A DNA stretch of 64,000 bases from Cellulomonas telluris. Its GTDB lineage: Bacteria > Actinomycetota > Actinomycetes > Actinomycetales > Cellulomonadaceae. The notes beneath the pieces are model-generated. The model ran no database searches, was not told where the DNA came from, and was given only the letters and a program-made list of their open reading frames with translations. The position numbers and the translations under genes are program-made. Below, piece after piece: positions 15,386 to 24,403 of this stretch. How positions within the stretch are numbered: position 1 is the stretch's first letter; each line of letters begins with the position of its first letter. Location: contig NZ_QXFN01000001.1 of the NCBI RefSeq assembly GCF_004886325.1, positions 434,001-498,000 on the forward strand. Direction: 5' to 3'.

Positions 15386-16911
15386 CCGTCGCCCCGCAGC
15401 TCCGCCGGGACCGCGCTCGGCGGCGTGACCCCGACAGGCTCGACGAGCACGAGCGGGTCGGCGTCCAGGTCGAGCACGCGCGAGCGGGCGGGCGCCGTCG
15501 TCGCCGTCTCGAACCGCACGGTCGCCTCGCGCCCCCGCACGTGGACGACCCAGCCGCGGCCGAGCGTCGCGTGCTCGACGTCGAGGCCTGGCCGCGCGTT
15601 GGCGGCGTCGAGGAGGCGCCCGGTCGCCGGCGGGCCAAGGGGTCGGCCGACGACCGGGACGGTCCCGTCGCCGGGCGCCTCGACCGCCGGCACCGGCTTC
15701 TCGGCGCCGACGAGACGCGGGTCGTCCGCCGGCCCGGGCAGGACGTCGCCCTCGTCGTCCCCGTCGAGCGGCAGGTCGGGCTGCACGACCGCGTCGTCGC
15801 CGCCCTCCAGGTCGAGCGCGAGCTGGGCGTGCGGTGCGAGGTTGTGGAAGGAGACGCCGAGCAGCCGGACGGGCTCGTCGATGCCCGCCGCGAGGGCGGC
15901 GCGCCGCGCCGCGTCCCGCAGCTGCGCGACCGAGGCGGTCGGGTGCGGGAACGTCACCGACCGCGTGACCGTCGAGAAGTCGCCGTAGCGGACCTTCGCG
16001 ACCACCGTCCGCGTCGCACCGCCGTGCCGCTCGAGCCGCTGCAGCGCCTCGTCGACCACGTCGTCCACCGCCGCGAGCACGACGTCCCTGCCGGCCAGGT
16101 CGTGCGCGAACGTGCGTTCCGCCCCGGCGGACTTGCGCTCGCCCGACACGCTGACCGGCCGGTCGTCGAGCCCCCGCGCCATGAGGAACAGGTGGGACCC
16201 GTTCGCCTCGCCGAGCGTCATCGTCAGCGTGTCCAGCGGCTGACGGCGCAGGTCGGCGACGGTGCGGACCCCCAGGCGCTCCAGCGCGCCCGCCGTGGCG
16301 GGCCCGACGCCGGGGATCACGCGCACGTCGAGCGGCAGCAGCACGTCGTCCTCGTCCGCGGGCCGGACGACCACGACGCCGCCGGGCTTGCGCAGGTCGG
16401 ATGCGATCTTCGCGACCAGCTTCGAGCGTCCCACGCCGACCGAGACGGTGAGACCGGTGAGCTCCGCGACGCGGGCCTGCACGCGGGCCGCGGCCTCCTC
16501 CGGCTCCGGCGTGCCCCCCTCGGCCTGCGCGAGGTCGGCGAACGCCTCGTCGATCGACAGCGGCTCGACGCCCGGCGTCAGCTCGCGCAGGACGCCCATG
16601 ATCACGCCCGAGTAGGCCGCGTACGCCGCGAAGCGGGGCACGAGCACGGCCGCCGCCGGGCTCAGCCGACGGGCCCGGGCCATCGGCATGGCGGACCGTG
16701 CGCCGTCGCGACGGGCCTCGTAGGACGCGGTGGACACGACGCCGCGCGGCCCGACACCCCCCACGAGCACCGGCCTGCCGCGCAGCGACGGCTTGTCGCG
16801 CTGCTCGACGGCCGCGAAGAACGCGTCGGCGTCGAGGTGCAGCACGGTGGCGGCGTCGCGGACGCGCACCGCGTCCACCAGGCGCTGCGCCCGGTCCCCT
16901 CGCCCGTCCAC
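15382..16911 (-). CDS. dinB: DNA polymerase IV (Y-family) with extended C-terminus
   Basis: A 509-residue translesion polymerase. The palm motifs LHLDADAFFAAVEQ (about 23-36) and LSIDEAFADL (about 118-127) supply catalytic Asp and Glu; a helix-hairpin-helix reads VIPGVGPATAGALERLG; the little-finger domain extends to about 355. A linker holds QPDLPLD, a plausible beta-clamp-binding motif. The final 90 residues (GRLLDAANARPG, HATLGRGWVVHVRGREATVRFET) are not in E. coli DinB and look like a small beta-barrel. The GTG start has GGGGAGGATGGGGG upstream. No LexA box is visible. Confidence 0.9.
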   Translation of the reverse strand: MDGRGDRAQRLVDAVRVRDAATVLHLDADAFFAAVEQRDKPSLRGRPVLVGGVGPRGVVSTASYEARRDGARSAMPMARARRLSPAAAVLVPRFAAYAAYSGVIMGVLRELTPGVEPLSIDEAFADLAQAEGGTPEPEEAAARVQARVAELTGLTVSVGVGRSKLVAKIASDLRKPGGVVVVRPADEDDVLLPLDVRVIPGVGPATAGALERLGVRTVADLRRQPLDTLTMTLGEANGSHLFLMARGLDDRPVSVSGERKSAGAERTFAHDLAGRDVVLAAVDDVVDEALQRLERHGGATRTVVAKVRYGDFSTVTRSVTFPHPTASVAQLRDAARRAALAAGIDEPVRLLGVSFHNLAPHAQLALDLEGGDDAVVQPDLPLDGDDEGDVLPGPADDPRLVGAEKPVPAVEAPGDGTVPVVGRPLGPPATGRLLDAANARPGLDVEHATLGRGWVVHVRGREATVRFETATTAPARSRVLDLDADPLVLVEPVGVTPPSAVPAELRGDG

Positions 16912-17080
16912 GCCCCCATCCTCCCCGTCCCCACCGACGCCGGACGCACCGGCGGCCCCGGTGGCGGGTGTGCCGGAACCCGCCCCGACCAGGGGTGGGG
17001 ATGGCTACGCTCGGCCCGATCGTCCGGCGGGGACCCCCGACCGGTGCACGCCGCGGGGCACGGCGACGGGAGAGACCCAC

Positions 17081-17881
17081 GTGACGACCACCTCCGACGC
17101 GCCTGCGCGCACACGGCCGCGCGGGCGCGACCGCGTCCTCCTCGTGGTCGTCGTCTTCCTCGCGGTCTCGGCGGTGGCGTCGGTGCTGCTGGCGGCCGCG
17201 CAGGCCGCGACCGGGCTGCCGACCGACGTCCTGGTGCTCACGCAGCTCGCGACGGCGTTCGGGGCGGTCGTCACCTGGCTGCTGTGGCGCGGCCGGCTCG
17301 TGCTCCCGCCGGTGCGCCGCGGGGGACTGCGGGTGCCGCTGCTCGCGTCGCTCGGCGTGGCCGCGGTGGTCGTCGCGGTGGCGGCGGTGGCGCAGGCGGT
17401 GTGGGGCGGGTGGCCGCCGCTCGACCCGGCCACGCTCGGGGCGCCGCTCGTCGTCGTCCTCGCCGCGCAGCTGCTGGGTGCAGCGGGCGAGGAGGTCGGC
17501 TGGCGCGGCCTGGTCCAGCCGCTGCTCGAGACGCGCCTGCCCGTGCTCGGCGCGGCGGTGGTGACCGGCCTGCTGTTCGGCCTGGGGCACGTGCACGTCC
17601 TGGCCGCCGGTCCCGTCGTCTACGCGCTGTTCCTCGTCTCGGCCGTCGGGCTCTCGGTCGCGCTCGCGTACGTCACCACGGGCCGGTCGGTCGTGCAGCG
17701 CGTCGTGCTCGGCACCGTGCTGCACTGGCTCGTCAACGTCGTGCTGCTCGTCGGCTTCTCCGGCGGGGACGCGTCCGCGCGGTGGACGGCGACCACGGCC
17801 GTCGCGACGGTCGTCGCCGGTGCCGTGTGCGCGCTGGTGGCGGCGCGTGCCGCTCGCCGGGCCGCCCGGACGGCCGCCTGA
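17081..17881 (+). CDS. CPBP family intramembrane metalloprotease
   Basis: A 266-residue membrane protein with seven to eight hydrophobic segments. The CPBP (Abi/CAAX protease-like) motifs are complete: GEEVGWRG (Glu137, Glu138, Arg142), LLFGLGHVHVL with a conserved His, and HWLVNVVLL with the last His/Asn pair. Eukaryotic relatives (Rce1) cut CAAX proteins; bacterial ones process or protect against peptides such as bacteriocins, and the substrate here is unknown. GTG 17081 follows GGGAGAG. It stands alone between dinB and the phosphatase gene. Confidence 0.85.
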   Translation: MTTTSDAPARTRPRGRDRVLLVVVVFLAVSAVASVLLAAAQAATGLPTDVLVLTQLATAFGAVVTWLLWRGRLVLPPVRRGGLRVPLLASLGVAAVVVAVAAVAQAVWGGWPPLDPATLGAPLVVVLAAQLLGAAGEEVGWRGLVQPLLETRLPVLGAAVVTGLLFGLGHVHVLAAGPVVYALFLVSAVGLSVALAYVTTGRSVVQRVVLGTVLHWLVNVVLLVGFSGGDASARWTATTAVATVVAGAVCALVAARAARRAARTAA

Positions 17882-17949
17882 CGTCGTCTTCACCCGGCGG
17901 TCGGACGCTCGCCGCGCCGTCGTCGCCGGCCCTGGTTAGCGTGAGCCGC

Positions 17950-18444
17950 GTGAGCGCCCCCACGGTCAACCTGACGACCGACCCCGTCGAGCTGCCCGGC
18001 GTCGACCCGGCCGACCCGCCGACCGAGCTGCTACCCGGGAAGCTGTGGCAGGGCGGCTGCCCGGTCGACTTCGACTGGGTGCGCGCGACCGGCATCGGCG
18101 CGGTCGTCGACCTCGCGGACGCCGACGCCCTCGCCCCGGCCGCCGACGTCGAGGGTCTGGTCTACCTCAAGTCGCCGCTGGTCGACGGCGACGACCTCCC
18201 CGACCCGGCGCTCACGCTGCGGCTCGCGGCCCTCGTGGCCGGCCTGATCGCCGACGGGTACCGCGTGCTCGTGCACTGCACGTTCGGGCGCAACCGGTCC
18301 GGGCTGATGGCGACCCTGGTCGTCCGCGAGGTGCTCGGGGTGACGGGTGCGGAGGCGCTCGCGCACGTGCAGTCGCACCGGCGCCGCACCGTCAACAACG
18401 AGGGCTTCGCGGCCTGGCTGCGGACGCTGCCCGCGCCGCGCTGA
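17950..18444 (+). CDS. Dual-specificity/tyrosine phosphatase-like protein
   Basis: A 164-residue protein with the Cys-based phosphatase signature HCTFGRNRSG (Cys110 nucleophile, Arg116). The N-terminal half has LWQGGCPVDFDWVRATGIGAVVDL, as in DSP/PTP proteins; a candidate general acid Asp lies in VDGDDLPDP. It would dephosphorylate phosphoproteins or small phosphates in the cytoplasm. GTG 17950 is preferred over GTG 17941: a TAGCGT box (17937-17942) lies 7 nt before it, giving a leaderless mRNA, and no Shine-Dalgarno exists for either. Confidence 0.8.
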   Translation: MSAPTVNLTTDPVELPGVDPADPPTELLPGKLWQGGCPVDFDWVRATGIGAVVDLADADALAPAADVEGLVYLKSPLVDGDDLPDPALTLRLAALVAGLIADGYRVLVHCTFGRNRSGLMATLVVREVLGVTGAEALAHVQSHRRRTVNNEGFAAWLRTLPAPR

Positions 18445-18466
18445 CGGCGCGCACCGAGCACGGCCG

Positions 18467-19435
18467 TCAGAGCGGCGTGCGCCACCGGGCGACCGTCGCG
18501 CCCAGCCAGTCGAGCGGGCGGCCCGCACGCCGGTCGTCCCACACCCGGAAGGCGACGCCGCCGAGCTGGGCGATCGCGTCGAGGACGGCCCGGCCCTCCC
18601 ACGTGCGCACGTCCGCGCCGTAGGCCCGGCAGAACGCGAGGTAGGTCGCGGGGTCGAGCTCGCCCGCGTCCGCGCGACGTGCGGCGCTGGACAGGTCGTA
18701 CTCGAGGGGTGCGCGCGCCGCGAAGTCGAGGTCGATGAGCACCGGGCCCGCGGCCGTGGCCAGCACGTTCGCGGGGGAGACGTCGCCGTGCACGACGCCG
18801 GTGCCGAGCGGGGAGCGCAGCGCGGCGAGCTCGGCGAGCAGGGCCGCGCGGGCCTCGACGAGGACGCGCGCGGCGCTGTCGGGCAGGTCCGGCGCCACCG
18901 TGAGCACGCGGCGCAGCGGCTGCCACGCGGGCACGTCGGCGTCGGCGTGCTCGGCGTGGAACGCGCGCAGCAGGGCGCCCGTGCCGGCCCAGTCGACGGG
19001 GCCCGTCGCGGTCAGCCACGGCTGCACCGAGACCACGCCCCACGACGTCACGACCGGCTCGGCGACCGGCAGCAGGGCCGTCGCGGACCCGGCGAGGGCC
19101 GTCGTCACGCGCGCGAGGTGGTCCGGGTCGGTGCCCGCCGGGTACACCTTCACGGCCAGGTCCCCGCACCGCAGCACGACCGTCGTGAGCGCGCTGACGA
19201 CGACCGCGTCCGGCACGGCGAACGGCAGGGCGAGCCGTGCCTCGTCGAGCGCGAGCAGCGCCTCGTCCGCGCCCCACGTGCCGGCCGGGAGCGGCAGCGG
19301 GTCGGCCGGGAGGACCGCCCCGGCGGCCGGGTGCGGCGCCGGGACGACGAGCGCCTCCGCGTCGAGCACGACGGCGACGTCGGCGGGGGAGCCCGAGGTC
19401 GGGCGGGGTGCTGCGGGCTCGGCCGTGAGCGACAT
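18467..19435 (-). CDS. Aminoglycoside phosphotransferase (APH) family kinase-like protein
   Basis: A 322-residue protein with the APH/choline kinase catalytic signature GVVHGDVSPANVL (about 215-227) followed by the metal-binding LIDLDFAA. An ATP-binding beta region precedes it (VLRCGDLAVKVYPAGTD, with a Lys for ATP). Residues 1-80 are Ala/Pro-rich and hold no clear domain. Substrate is unknown; the family includes antibiotic, choline, fructosamine and homoserine kinases. A GGGAG lies about 8 nt before ATG 19435. It converges with the phosphatase gene and diverges from the GNAT gene. Confidence 0.8.
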   Translation of the reverse strand: MSLTAEPAAPRPTSGSPADVAVVLDAEALVVPAPHPAAGAVLPADPLPLPAGTWGADEALLALDEARLALPFAVPDAVVVSALTTVVLRCGDLAVKVYPAGTDPDHLARVTTALAGSATALLPVAEPVVTSWGVVSVQPWLTATGPVDWAGTGALLRAFHAEHADADVPAWQPLRRVLTVAPDLPDSAARVLVEARAALLAELAALRSPLGTGVVHGDVSPANVLATAAGPVLIDLDFAARAPLEYDLSSAARRADAGELDPATYLAFCRAYGADVRTWEGRAVLDAIAQLGGVAFRVWDDRRAGRPLDWLGATVARWRTPL

Positions 19436-19591
19436 GGGAGGTCTCCCGGTCAGGTGCGGATGGTGCCACCACACGACGTCGGTGCACGCGCACGACCGGG
19501 TTGGGAGCAGGACTGTAACCCCCGGACGGCCGCCCGTGGCAGTCACCCGCGCGGGCGACGCGCCGGCGGGTCGCGTGGTGGACTGTCGGCC

Positions 19592-20167
19592 GTGACCGAG
19601 CCGACCGCCGTCCTCGTGCGTCCCGCGACCGCGGCCGACCTGCCCGCCGCGGCCGCGGCCCTCGCCGACGCCTTCGCCGACTACCCCTGGACGCGCTGGG
19701 TCGTCCCCGCCGACGACCACGCCGCACGCCTGGCCGAGCTGCAGCACCTGTACCTCGCGCACGCGCTCGCGCACGGGGTCGTGCTCGTCGACGACGCCGT
19801 GACCGGCGTGGTCGCGCTGGTCCCGCCGGACGTGCCCGCCCCCGACGACGCCACGTGGGCGCGGGTCGCCGAGCTGCACGGCGACCGGCTCGGCCGCCTC
19901 GCCGAGGGCGGCGCGGCGCCGGCGCCGGACGGGGCCTGGACCCTCGCGACGCTGGGGGTCGCCCGGGCGGGGCAGGGACGCGGGGTGGGCGGTGCGCTCC
20001 TCGCCGCGGCGCTCGGGCGGGTCGACGCCGCCGGGGCGCCGGTCGCCCTGGAGACGTCGGACCCACGCAACGTCGCCCTGTACGAGCGCCACGGCTTCAC
20101 GACCACCGGCCACGTGCAGGTACCCGCCGGGCCGCCGGTGTGGGCGATGGTCCGCCCCGCGCGCTGA
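19592..20167 (+). CDS. GNAT family N-acetyltransferase
   Basis: A 191-residue GNAT protein. The N-terminus reads VRPATAADLPAAAAALADAF, the acetyl-CoA loop is VARAGQGRGVGGALL (family pattern Q/R-x-x-G-x-G/A), and the last strands are VALETSDPRNVALYERHGF. The general arrangement matches acetyltransferases acting on small amines or peptides; the acceptor cannot be inferred. GTG 19592 starts just before the first conserved strand; a GACTGT box 5 nt upstream may give a leaderless transcript. Confidence 0.83.
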   Translation: MTEPTAVLVRPATAADLPAAAAALADAFADYPWTRWVVPADDHAARLAELQHLYLAHALAHGVVLVDDAVTGVVALVPPDVPAPDDATWARVAELHGDRLGRLAEGGAAPAPDGAWTLATLGVARAGQGRGVGGALLAAALGRVDAAGAPVALETSDPRNVALYERHGFTTTGHVQVPAGPPVWAMVRPAR

Positions 20168-20206
20168 GGGCCGCCGGCCCGCACGGCGTCGGCGAGGATG
20201 GGGGAC

Positions 20207-20772
20207 GTGGACACCCCCTACCGCGTCATGACCGTCTGCACGGGCAACATCTGCCGCTCCCCGATGGCCGAGGTCGTGCTGCGCACGAAGCTCGAGGAGG
20301 CCGGGCTCGCCGACGTCGTCGAGGTCGACTCGACGGGCATCAGCGACGAGGAGCACGGCAACCCGGTCGACCGCCGGGCGCGCGCGGTGCTGCGGGCGCA
20401 CGGGTACCCCACCGGTGAGCGGTGCTGCGGGCGCACGGGTACCCCACCGGTGAGGGGCACCGCGCCCGGCAGGTCCGCGCGAGCGACCTCGTCTCCCGCG
20501 ACCTGCTCCTGCCGATGACCGCCGCGCACGCACGCGCGCTGCGGCGGCTGGCCGGCGGGGACCCCGCCCTGACCGACCGCATCCGCATGCTCCGCACCTT
20601 CGACCCCACCGCCGAGCACGAGGCCGGGCAGCCGGAGGACGTGCTCGACGTCGACGACCCCTGGTACGGCCCGGACGAGGCGTTCGAGCGCACGCTCGCG
20701 GAGATCGAGGCGGCCGCCGACGGCATCGTCGCGCACGTGCGGGACGGCCTCGCCGCCCGCCGTCGCGGCTGA
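20207..20772 (+). pseudogene. Low-molecular-weight protein tyrosine phosphatase, frameshifted
   Basis: The 5' part (from GTG 20207, GAGG 9 nt upstream) encodes the P-loop CTGNICRS (Cys11, Arg17). After residue about 71 the frame is lost: a 35-bp tandem duplication (20386-20454) shifts it, and translation stops at 20518. The 3' part resumes in another frame (20422-20772) and holds the general-acid segment VDDPWYGPDEAF and the C-terminal helix. Deleting one copy restores a normal LMW-PTP of about 177 residues. As written, the product lacks the acid Asp and should be inactive. Reversible slippage or an assembly error are both possible. Confidence 0.85.
20386..20454. repeat. 35-bp tandem duplication breaking the phosphatase gene
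   Basis: Copy 1 is 20386-20420 and copy 2 is 20421-20454, identical over 34 bases; only the 35th base differs, at the edge. Since 35 is not a multiple of three, the reading frame shifts. Identity between copies means the event is recent. Confidence 0.95.
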
Positions 20773-20790
20773 CCGGGGGAGGATGGCCCC

Positions 20791-21966
20791 ATGAAGGTCG
20801 CCCGCCGCGCCCACGTCCCGCCGTTCGCCGTCATGGAGGTCCTCGCCGCCGCGAACGCGCGCCGGGCCGCCGGCGAGCACGTGCTCAACCTGTGCGCCGG
20901 CGAGCCGTCGACGGGCGCCTCCGACGTCGTGCGGCAGCGCGCCGTCGACCTGCTCACCATCGGCGACCTCGGGTACACCGAGTCCCTTGGGGCGCCCGGG
21001 CTGCGCGCGGCGATCGCCGCGCACTACCGGGACACCTACGCCGTCGACGTCGACCCGTCGCGCGTCGCGGTCACGACCGGGTCGTCCGGGGGGTTCATGC
21101 TCGCGTTCCTCGCGGCGTTCGACGTCGGCGACCGCGTCGCGCTCGCCCGCCCGGGCTACCCGGCGTACGCGAACATCCTCACCGCGCTCGGCATCGAGGT
21201 CGTCGACCTGCCGTGCGGCCCGGAGCAGCGGTACCAGCCGACGGTCGCGCAGCTCGAGGCGCTCGACCGCCCCGTCGACGGGCTGGTCGTCGCGAGCCCC
21301 GCCAACCCCACCGGCACGATGATCGAGCCGGCCGAGCTCGCCGCGCTCGCGGCCTGGTGCGGCGAGCACGGCGTGCGGCTGGTCAGCGACGAGATCTACC
21401 ACGGCATCACCTACCCGGACGCGTCCGGCAGCACGCCGCAGACCGCCACGGCCGCGCGGTTCCTCGACGCGGGCGCGGTCGTCGTCAACTCGTTCTCCAA
21501 GTTCTGGGCGATGACCGGCTGGCGCCTCGGGTGGCTCGTCCTGCCCGACGACCTCGTCGCGCCCGTCGACGCGCTCGCGGGCAACGTCGCCCTGTGCCCG
21601 CCCGCGCTCGCGCAGCACGCCGGCGTCGCGGCGTTCAGCGCCGAGGGCATGGCCGCGGCCCGCGCGAACGTCGAGCGGTACGCGGTCAGCCGCCGGCTCC
21701 TGCTCGACCGCCTGCCGGACCTCGGGTGGGACCCCGTCGCCCCGGCCGACGGCGCGTTCTACCTGTACGGGGACGTGTCGGCGACGGGCCTGGACTCGGT
21801 GACGTACTGCGCGCGGCTGCTCGACGAGGCCGGCGTCGCGCTCACGCCAGGCAGCGACTTCGACCCCGTCGGCGGCCGCGACTGGGTGCGGCTGTCGTTC
21901 GCCTCGGCACCCGAGGTCGTCGCGGAGGCGGCCGACCGCGTCGCCGACTGGCAGTGGCGGCTCTAG
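20791..21966 (+). CDS. Class I/II pyridoxal-phosphate aminotransferase
   Basis: A 391-residue fold-type I aminotransferase. Signposts in order: NLCAGEPSTG, GYTESLGAPGLRAAIAAHY, TTGSSGGFML, ARPGYPAYANIL, ASPANPTG, the PLP-contacting SDEIYHGI, and the Schiff-base Lys in NSFSKFWAMTGWRLGW (about 236-250). It resembles aspartate/alanine-type aminotransferases; the amino donor is not determinable. ATG 20791 is the only sensible start and has GGGGGAGG 6 nt upstream. Its stop overlaps by 3 bp the stop of the convergent small gene. Confidence 0.88.
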   Translation: MKVARRAHVPPFAVMEVLAAANARRAAGEHVLNLCAGEPSTGASDVVRQRAVDLLTIGDLGYTESLGAPGLRAAIAAHYRDTYAVDVDPSRVAVTTGSSGGFMLAFLAAFDVGDRVALARPGYPAYANILTALGIEVVDLPCGPEQRYQPTVAQLEALDRPVDGLVVASPANPTGTMIEPAELAALAAWCGEHGVRLVSDEIYHGITYPDASGSTPQTATAARFLDAGAVVVNSFSKFWAMTGWRLGWLVLPDDLVAPVDALAGNVALCPPALAQHAGVAAFSAEGMAAARANVERYAVSRRLLLDRLPDLGWDPVAPADGAFYLYGDVSATGLDSVTYCARLLDEAGVALTPGSDFDPVGGRDWVRLSFASAPEVVAEAADRVADWQWRL

Positions 21967-22319
21967 GCGCCCGGCGCCTCGGGCGCGGTGCCGACGACGA
22001 CCGTCGCCCCCGTGGCCACGGCCGCGCTCACGCAGCCGTGCACGCGCTCGACGTCGGCGCGGCGCGCGTCCGCGGCCAGCACGAACACGGCGCTGGAGGA
22101 CGGCTGGTCGGCGGACATGTACGCGTCGACCACGGCCGGGTCGGACGCGCACGCCCCCGCTCCGGACGCGTCGCCGGAGACGTAGACCGCCCACGGCCCC
22201 TCGTCAGGGATGTCGACGGCCGCGCGCCGCCCGAGCAGCATCGACACGGCGGCGAGCACGCTCGTCGAGAGCATCGCGGCCACGACGACGGCGGCGATCA
22301 GCCGGGTGCGTCGGCGCAT
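21963..22319 (-). CDS. Hypothetical secreted or membrane-anchored small protein
   Basis: A 118-residue protein. After MRRRTR comes a hydrophobic segment (about 8-28), typical of a signal anchor. The outside part has two Cys (GACASD and VHGC) that may form a disulphide, and strands VYVSGD, SAVFVLAADA and GATVVVGTAP. I recognise no family. Codon usage is good and GGAGG lies before ATG 22319. It converges on the aminotransferase gene with a 4-bp overlap of stops. Confidence 0.65.
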   Translation of the reverse strand: MRRRTRLIAAVVVAAMLSTSVLAAVSMLLGRRAAVDIPDEGPWAVYVSGDASGAGACASDPAVVDAYMSADQPSSSAVFVLAADARRADVERVHGCVSAAVATGATVVVGTAPEAPGA

Positions 22320-22373
22320 GGGGGTCCTCCCGGTGGGTGCCCGGCACCCTAACCCGGATGCCCTGACGGACCC

Positions 22374-23738
22374 TCAGGCCGGCCCGTCGCTGCCCGCCGG
22401 GTACTCCTCGAGCGGCGCCGCGTCGTCCGCCCAGGCGGCGAGCATCGGCTCGACGATCCGCCACCCCTCCTCCGCCTCCGCGGCGCGGGCCGACAGGCGG
22501 GTGTCGCCCTCGATCACCGCGAGCAGCAGCTGGCCGTACGGCGTGGGGTCCTGCCGCGCGAGCTCGGTGTCCAGGCGGACCGTCTCCAGCTCGAACGGGT
22601 CGCCGATGCCGTTGACGTTGAGGTCGAGGGACATGCGGTCCGGGTCGAGCTGCAGGCGCAGCTCGTTGCGCACGGGCCGCTGCCCGGGGAAGACGAGGTG
22701 CGGCACCTGCCGGAACCGCACGACGATCTCGCGCCGGTCCGCCGCCAGCGCCTTGCCGGTCCGCAGCCGGAACGGCACGCCGGACCAGCGCCACGTGTCG
22801 ACCCAGAGCGTCACCTCGGCGTACGTCTCGACGCCGCGGCCGGGGTCGACGCCCGGCGCGTCGGCGTACGCGTCGACGGCACGCCCCTGCACCGTGCCCG
22901 CGGTGTACCGGGCGCGGCGCGTCCAGCGGGCGACGTGGTCGCGGTCGGGTGTGCGCACGGCGCGCAGCACGTCGGCCTTGCGCGCGGCGAGGTCGGCGGG
23001 GGCGACGGACGTCGGAGGCTCCATCGCCACGTACGTCAGCAGCTGCAGCAGGTGGTTCTGCACCATGTCGCGCAGCGCGCCGGACCGGTCGTAGTACGAC
23101 GCCCGGCTCTGCGCGTCCACGGTCTCGTCGAACACGATGTCGACGGACTCGACGTGCGTGCTGCTCCACAGCGGCTCGAGCACGCGGTTCGCGAACCGCA
23201 GCCCGAGCAGGTTGAGCACCGTCTGCTTGGCGAGGAAGTGGTCGACGCGGAAGACCTGGTCCTCCGGCAGGAGGCGGCCCAGGGCGGCGTTCAGCTCGAC
23301 CGCACCGGCCAGGTCCTCGCCGAACGGCTTCTCGACGACGACGCGCAGCCCGCTCGGCAGGTCCACGTGCGCGAGCGCCTCGACCACCGGCTGGAACAGC
23401 ACGTGCGGCAGCGCGAGGTACAGGACGAGCGGGTCCGCGTCCTCGAGCTCGGCGGCCGCGATGCCGGCCTGCAGCGTCGCGGGGTCCGTGACGTCGCCGC
23501 GCACCCACAGGGCGGCGTCGACCAGGGCCGCCACGTCCGGGTCGGGGCCGTCCGGCTCGTACCGGGCGACCTTCGTGCGCACGTGCGCGCGGAAGCCCTC
23601 GGTGTCGAGGTCGTCGTTCGCGACGCCCACGAGACGCAGCCCGCCGGGCACCGCGGACGCGACCCGCGCCAGCCCGGGCAGCAGGTAGCGGGCCGTCAGG
23701 TCGCCGGTGGCGCCGAGGACGACGACGCCCGCGGTCAC
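22374..23738 (-). CDS. zwf: Glucose-6-phosphate 1-dehydrogenase
   Basis: A 454-residue G6PDH, a little shorter than the usual 480-510. The NADP fold starts VVVLGATGDLTARYLLPGL; the catalytic region reads VVVEKPFGEDL and FRVDHFLAKQTVLNLL, where the family signature is DHYLGKE, so Tyr to Phe and Gly to Ala changes are present; the substrate-binding helix YYDRSGALRDMVQNHLLQ and WSGVPFRLRTGKAL follow. It makes 6-phosphogluconolactone and NADPH. GTG 23738 has GAGGAG 9 nt upstream. It is not beside opcA, tal or tkt, so it may be a secondary paralogue. Confidence 0.88.
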   Translation of the reverse strand: MTAGVVVLGATGDLTARYLLPGLARVASAVPGGLRLVGVANDDLDTEGFRAHVRTKVARYEPDGPDPDVAALVDAALWVRGDVTDPATLQAGIAAAELEDADPLVLYLALPHVLFQPVVEALAHVDLPSGLRVVVEKPFGEDLAGAVELNAALGRLLPEDQVFRVDHFLAKQTVLNLLGLRFANRVLEPLWSSTHVESVDIVFDETVDAQSRASYYDRSGALRDMVQNHLLQLLTYVAMEPPTSVAPADLAARKADVLRAVRTPDRDHVARWTRRARYTAGTVQGRAVDAYADAPGVDPGRGVETYAEVTLWVDTWRWSGVPFRLRTGKALAADRREIVVRFRQVPHLVFPGQRPVRNELRLQLDPDRMSLDLNVNGIGDPFELETVRLDTELARQDPTPYGQLLLAVIEGDTRLSARAAEAEEGWRIVEPMLAAWADDAAPLEEYPAGSDGPA

Positions 23739-23893
23739 GGGCGCACTCCTCGGACGCGGGACGGGAGGGGGCCGCGGCAGCTCGTGCGCATCGCCCCATC
23801 GTGGCGAGGACGGGGCGGATCCGCGCGTCGACCGGCGCGGCGGCCGCCGCGGCTGGGAGGGTGCGGCCAGGACGTTCGACGGGCGGAGGAGAC

Positions 23894-24385
23894 ATGGGCG
23901 AGACGGACCTGGCGGCGCTGGTCGCACGGCTCGAGCAGGAGGAGGGCGGTCGGTCGCTGCCGCGGTTCACCAACGACGACGCCTGGTGGCTCGGGACGTG
24001 GGTGCGGGAGAGGGCGCGCGAGCGCGGCCTGTCCGTCGTGGTGGACGTCCGGCGCGGTGAGCACCAGCTGTTCCACGCCGCGCTCGACGGCACGTCGGCG
24101 GACAACGACGCGTGGGTCGAGCGCAAGGTCCGCACGGTCCGGCGCCTGGGGCAGTCCTCGTACCTGGTGGGACGCCGGCTCGCGCTCAAGGGGCAGACGC
24201 TCCTCGACATCGGGCTGGACCCGCTGCTGTTCGTCGCGGCCGGCGGGTGCGTGCCCGTGGTCGTCGACGGGGTGGGACCGGTCGGGACGCTCGCGGTGTC
24301 GGGCCTGCCGCAGGCCGACGACCACGCGCTGGCCACGGAGGCGCTCGCGGCGCTGCGCGAGCACCAGGGGGCCGGCGCCGCCTGA
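23894..24385 (+). CDS. UPF0303/heme-degrading-domain protein
   Basis: A 163-residue protein of the UPF0303 (GlcG/HbpS-like) family: a helix LVARLEQEEG, FTNDDAWWLGTWVRERA, VVVDVRRGEHQLFHAALDGTSADNDAWVERKVRTV, then a C-terminal strand pair VDGVGPVGTLAVSGLP. Some relatives bind or degrade heme, but most are uncharacterised. GGAGGA directly precedes ATG 23894. It diverges from zwf and converges with the SDR gene. Confidence 0.75.
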   Translation: MGETDLAALVARLEQEEGGRSLPRFTNDDAWWLGTWVRERARERGLSVVVDVRRGEHQLFHAALDGTSADNDAWVERKVRTVRRLGQSSYLVGRRLALKGQTLLDIGLDPLLFVAAGGCVPVVVDGVGPVGTLAVSGLPQADDHALATEALAALREHQGAGAA

Positions 24386-24403
24386 GCGCGCGGCACGCCG
24401 ACG

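Noticed and set aside
16912..16980. Search for a LexA box upstream of dinB
   Set aside because: No palindrome resembling the SOS consensus is present.
14552..17893. Continuous minus-strand open frame of over 1100 codons
   Set aside because: Only its last 278 codons are a recognisable protein (GH114 lipoprotein); the rest is out-of-frame shadow of dinB and the CPBP gene.
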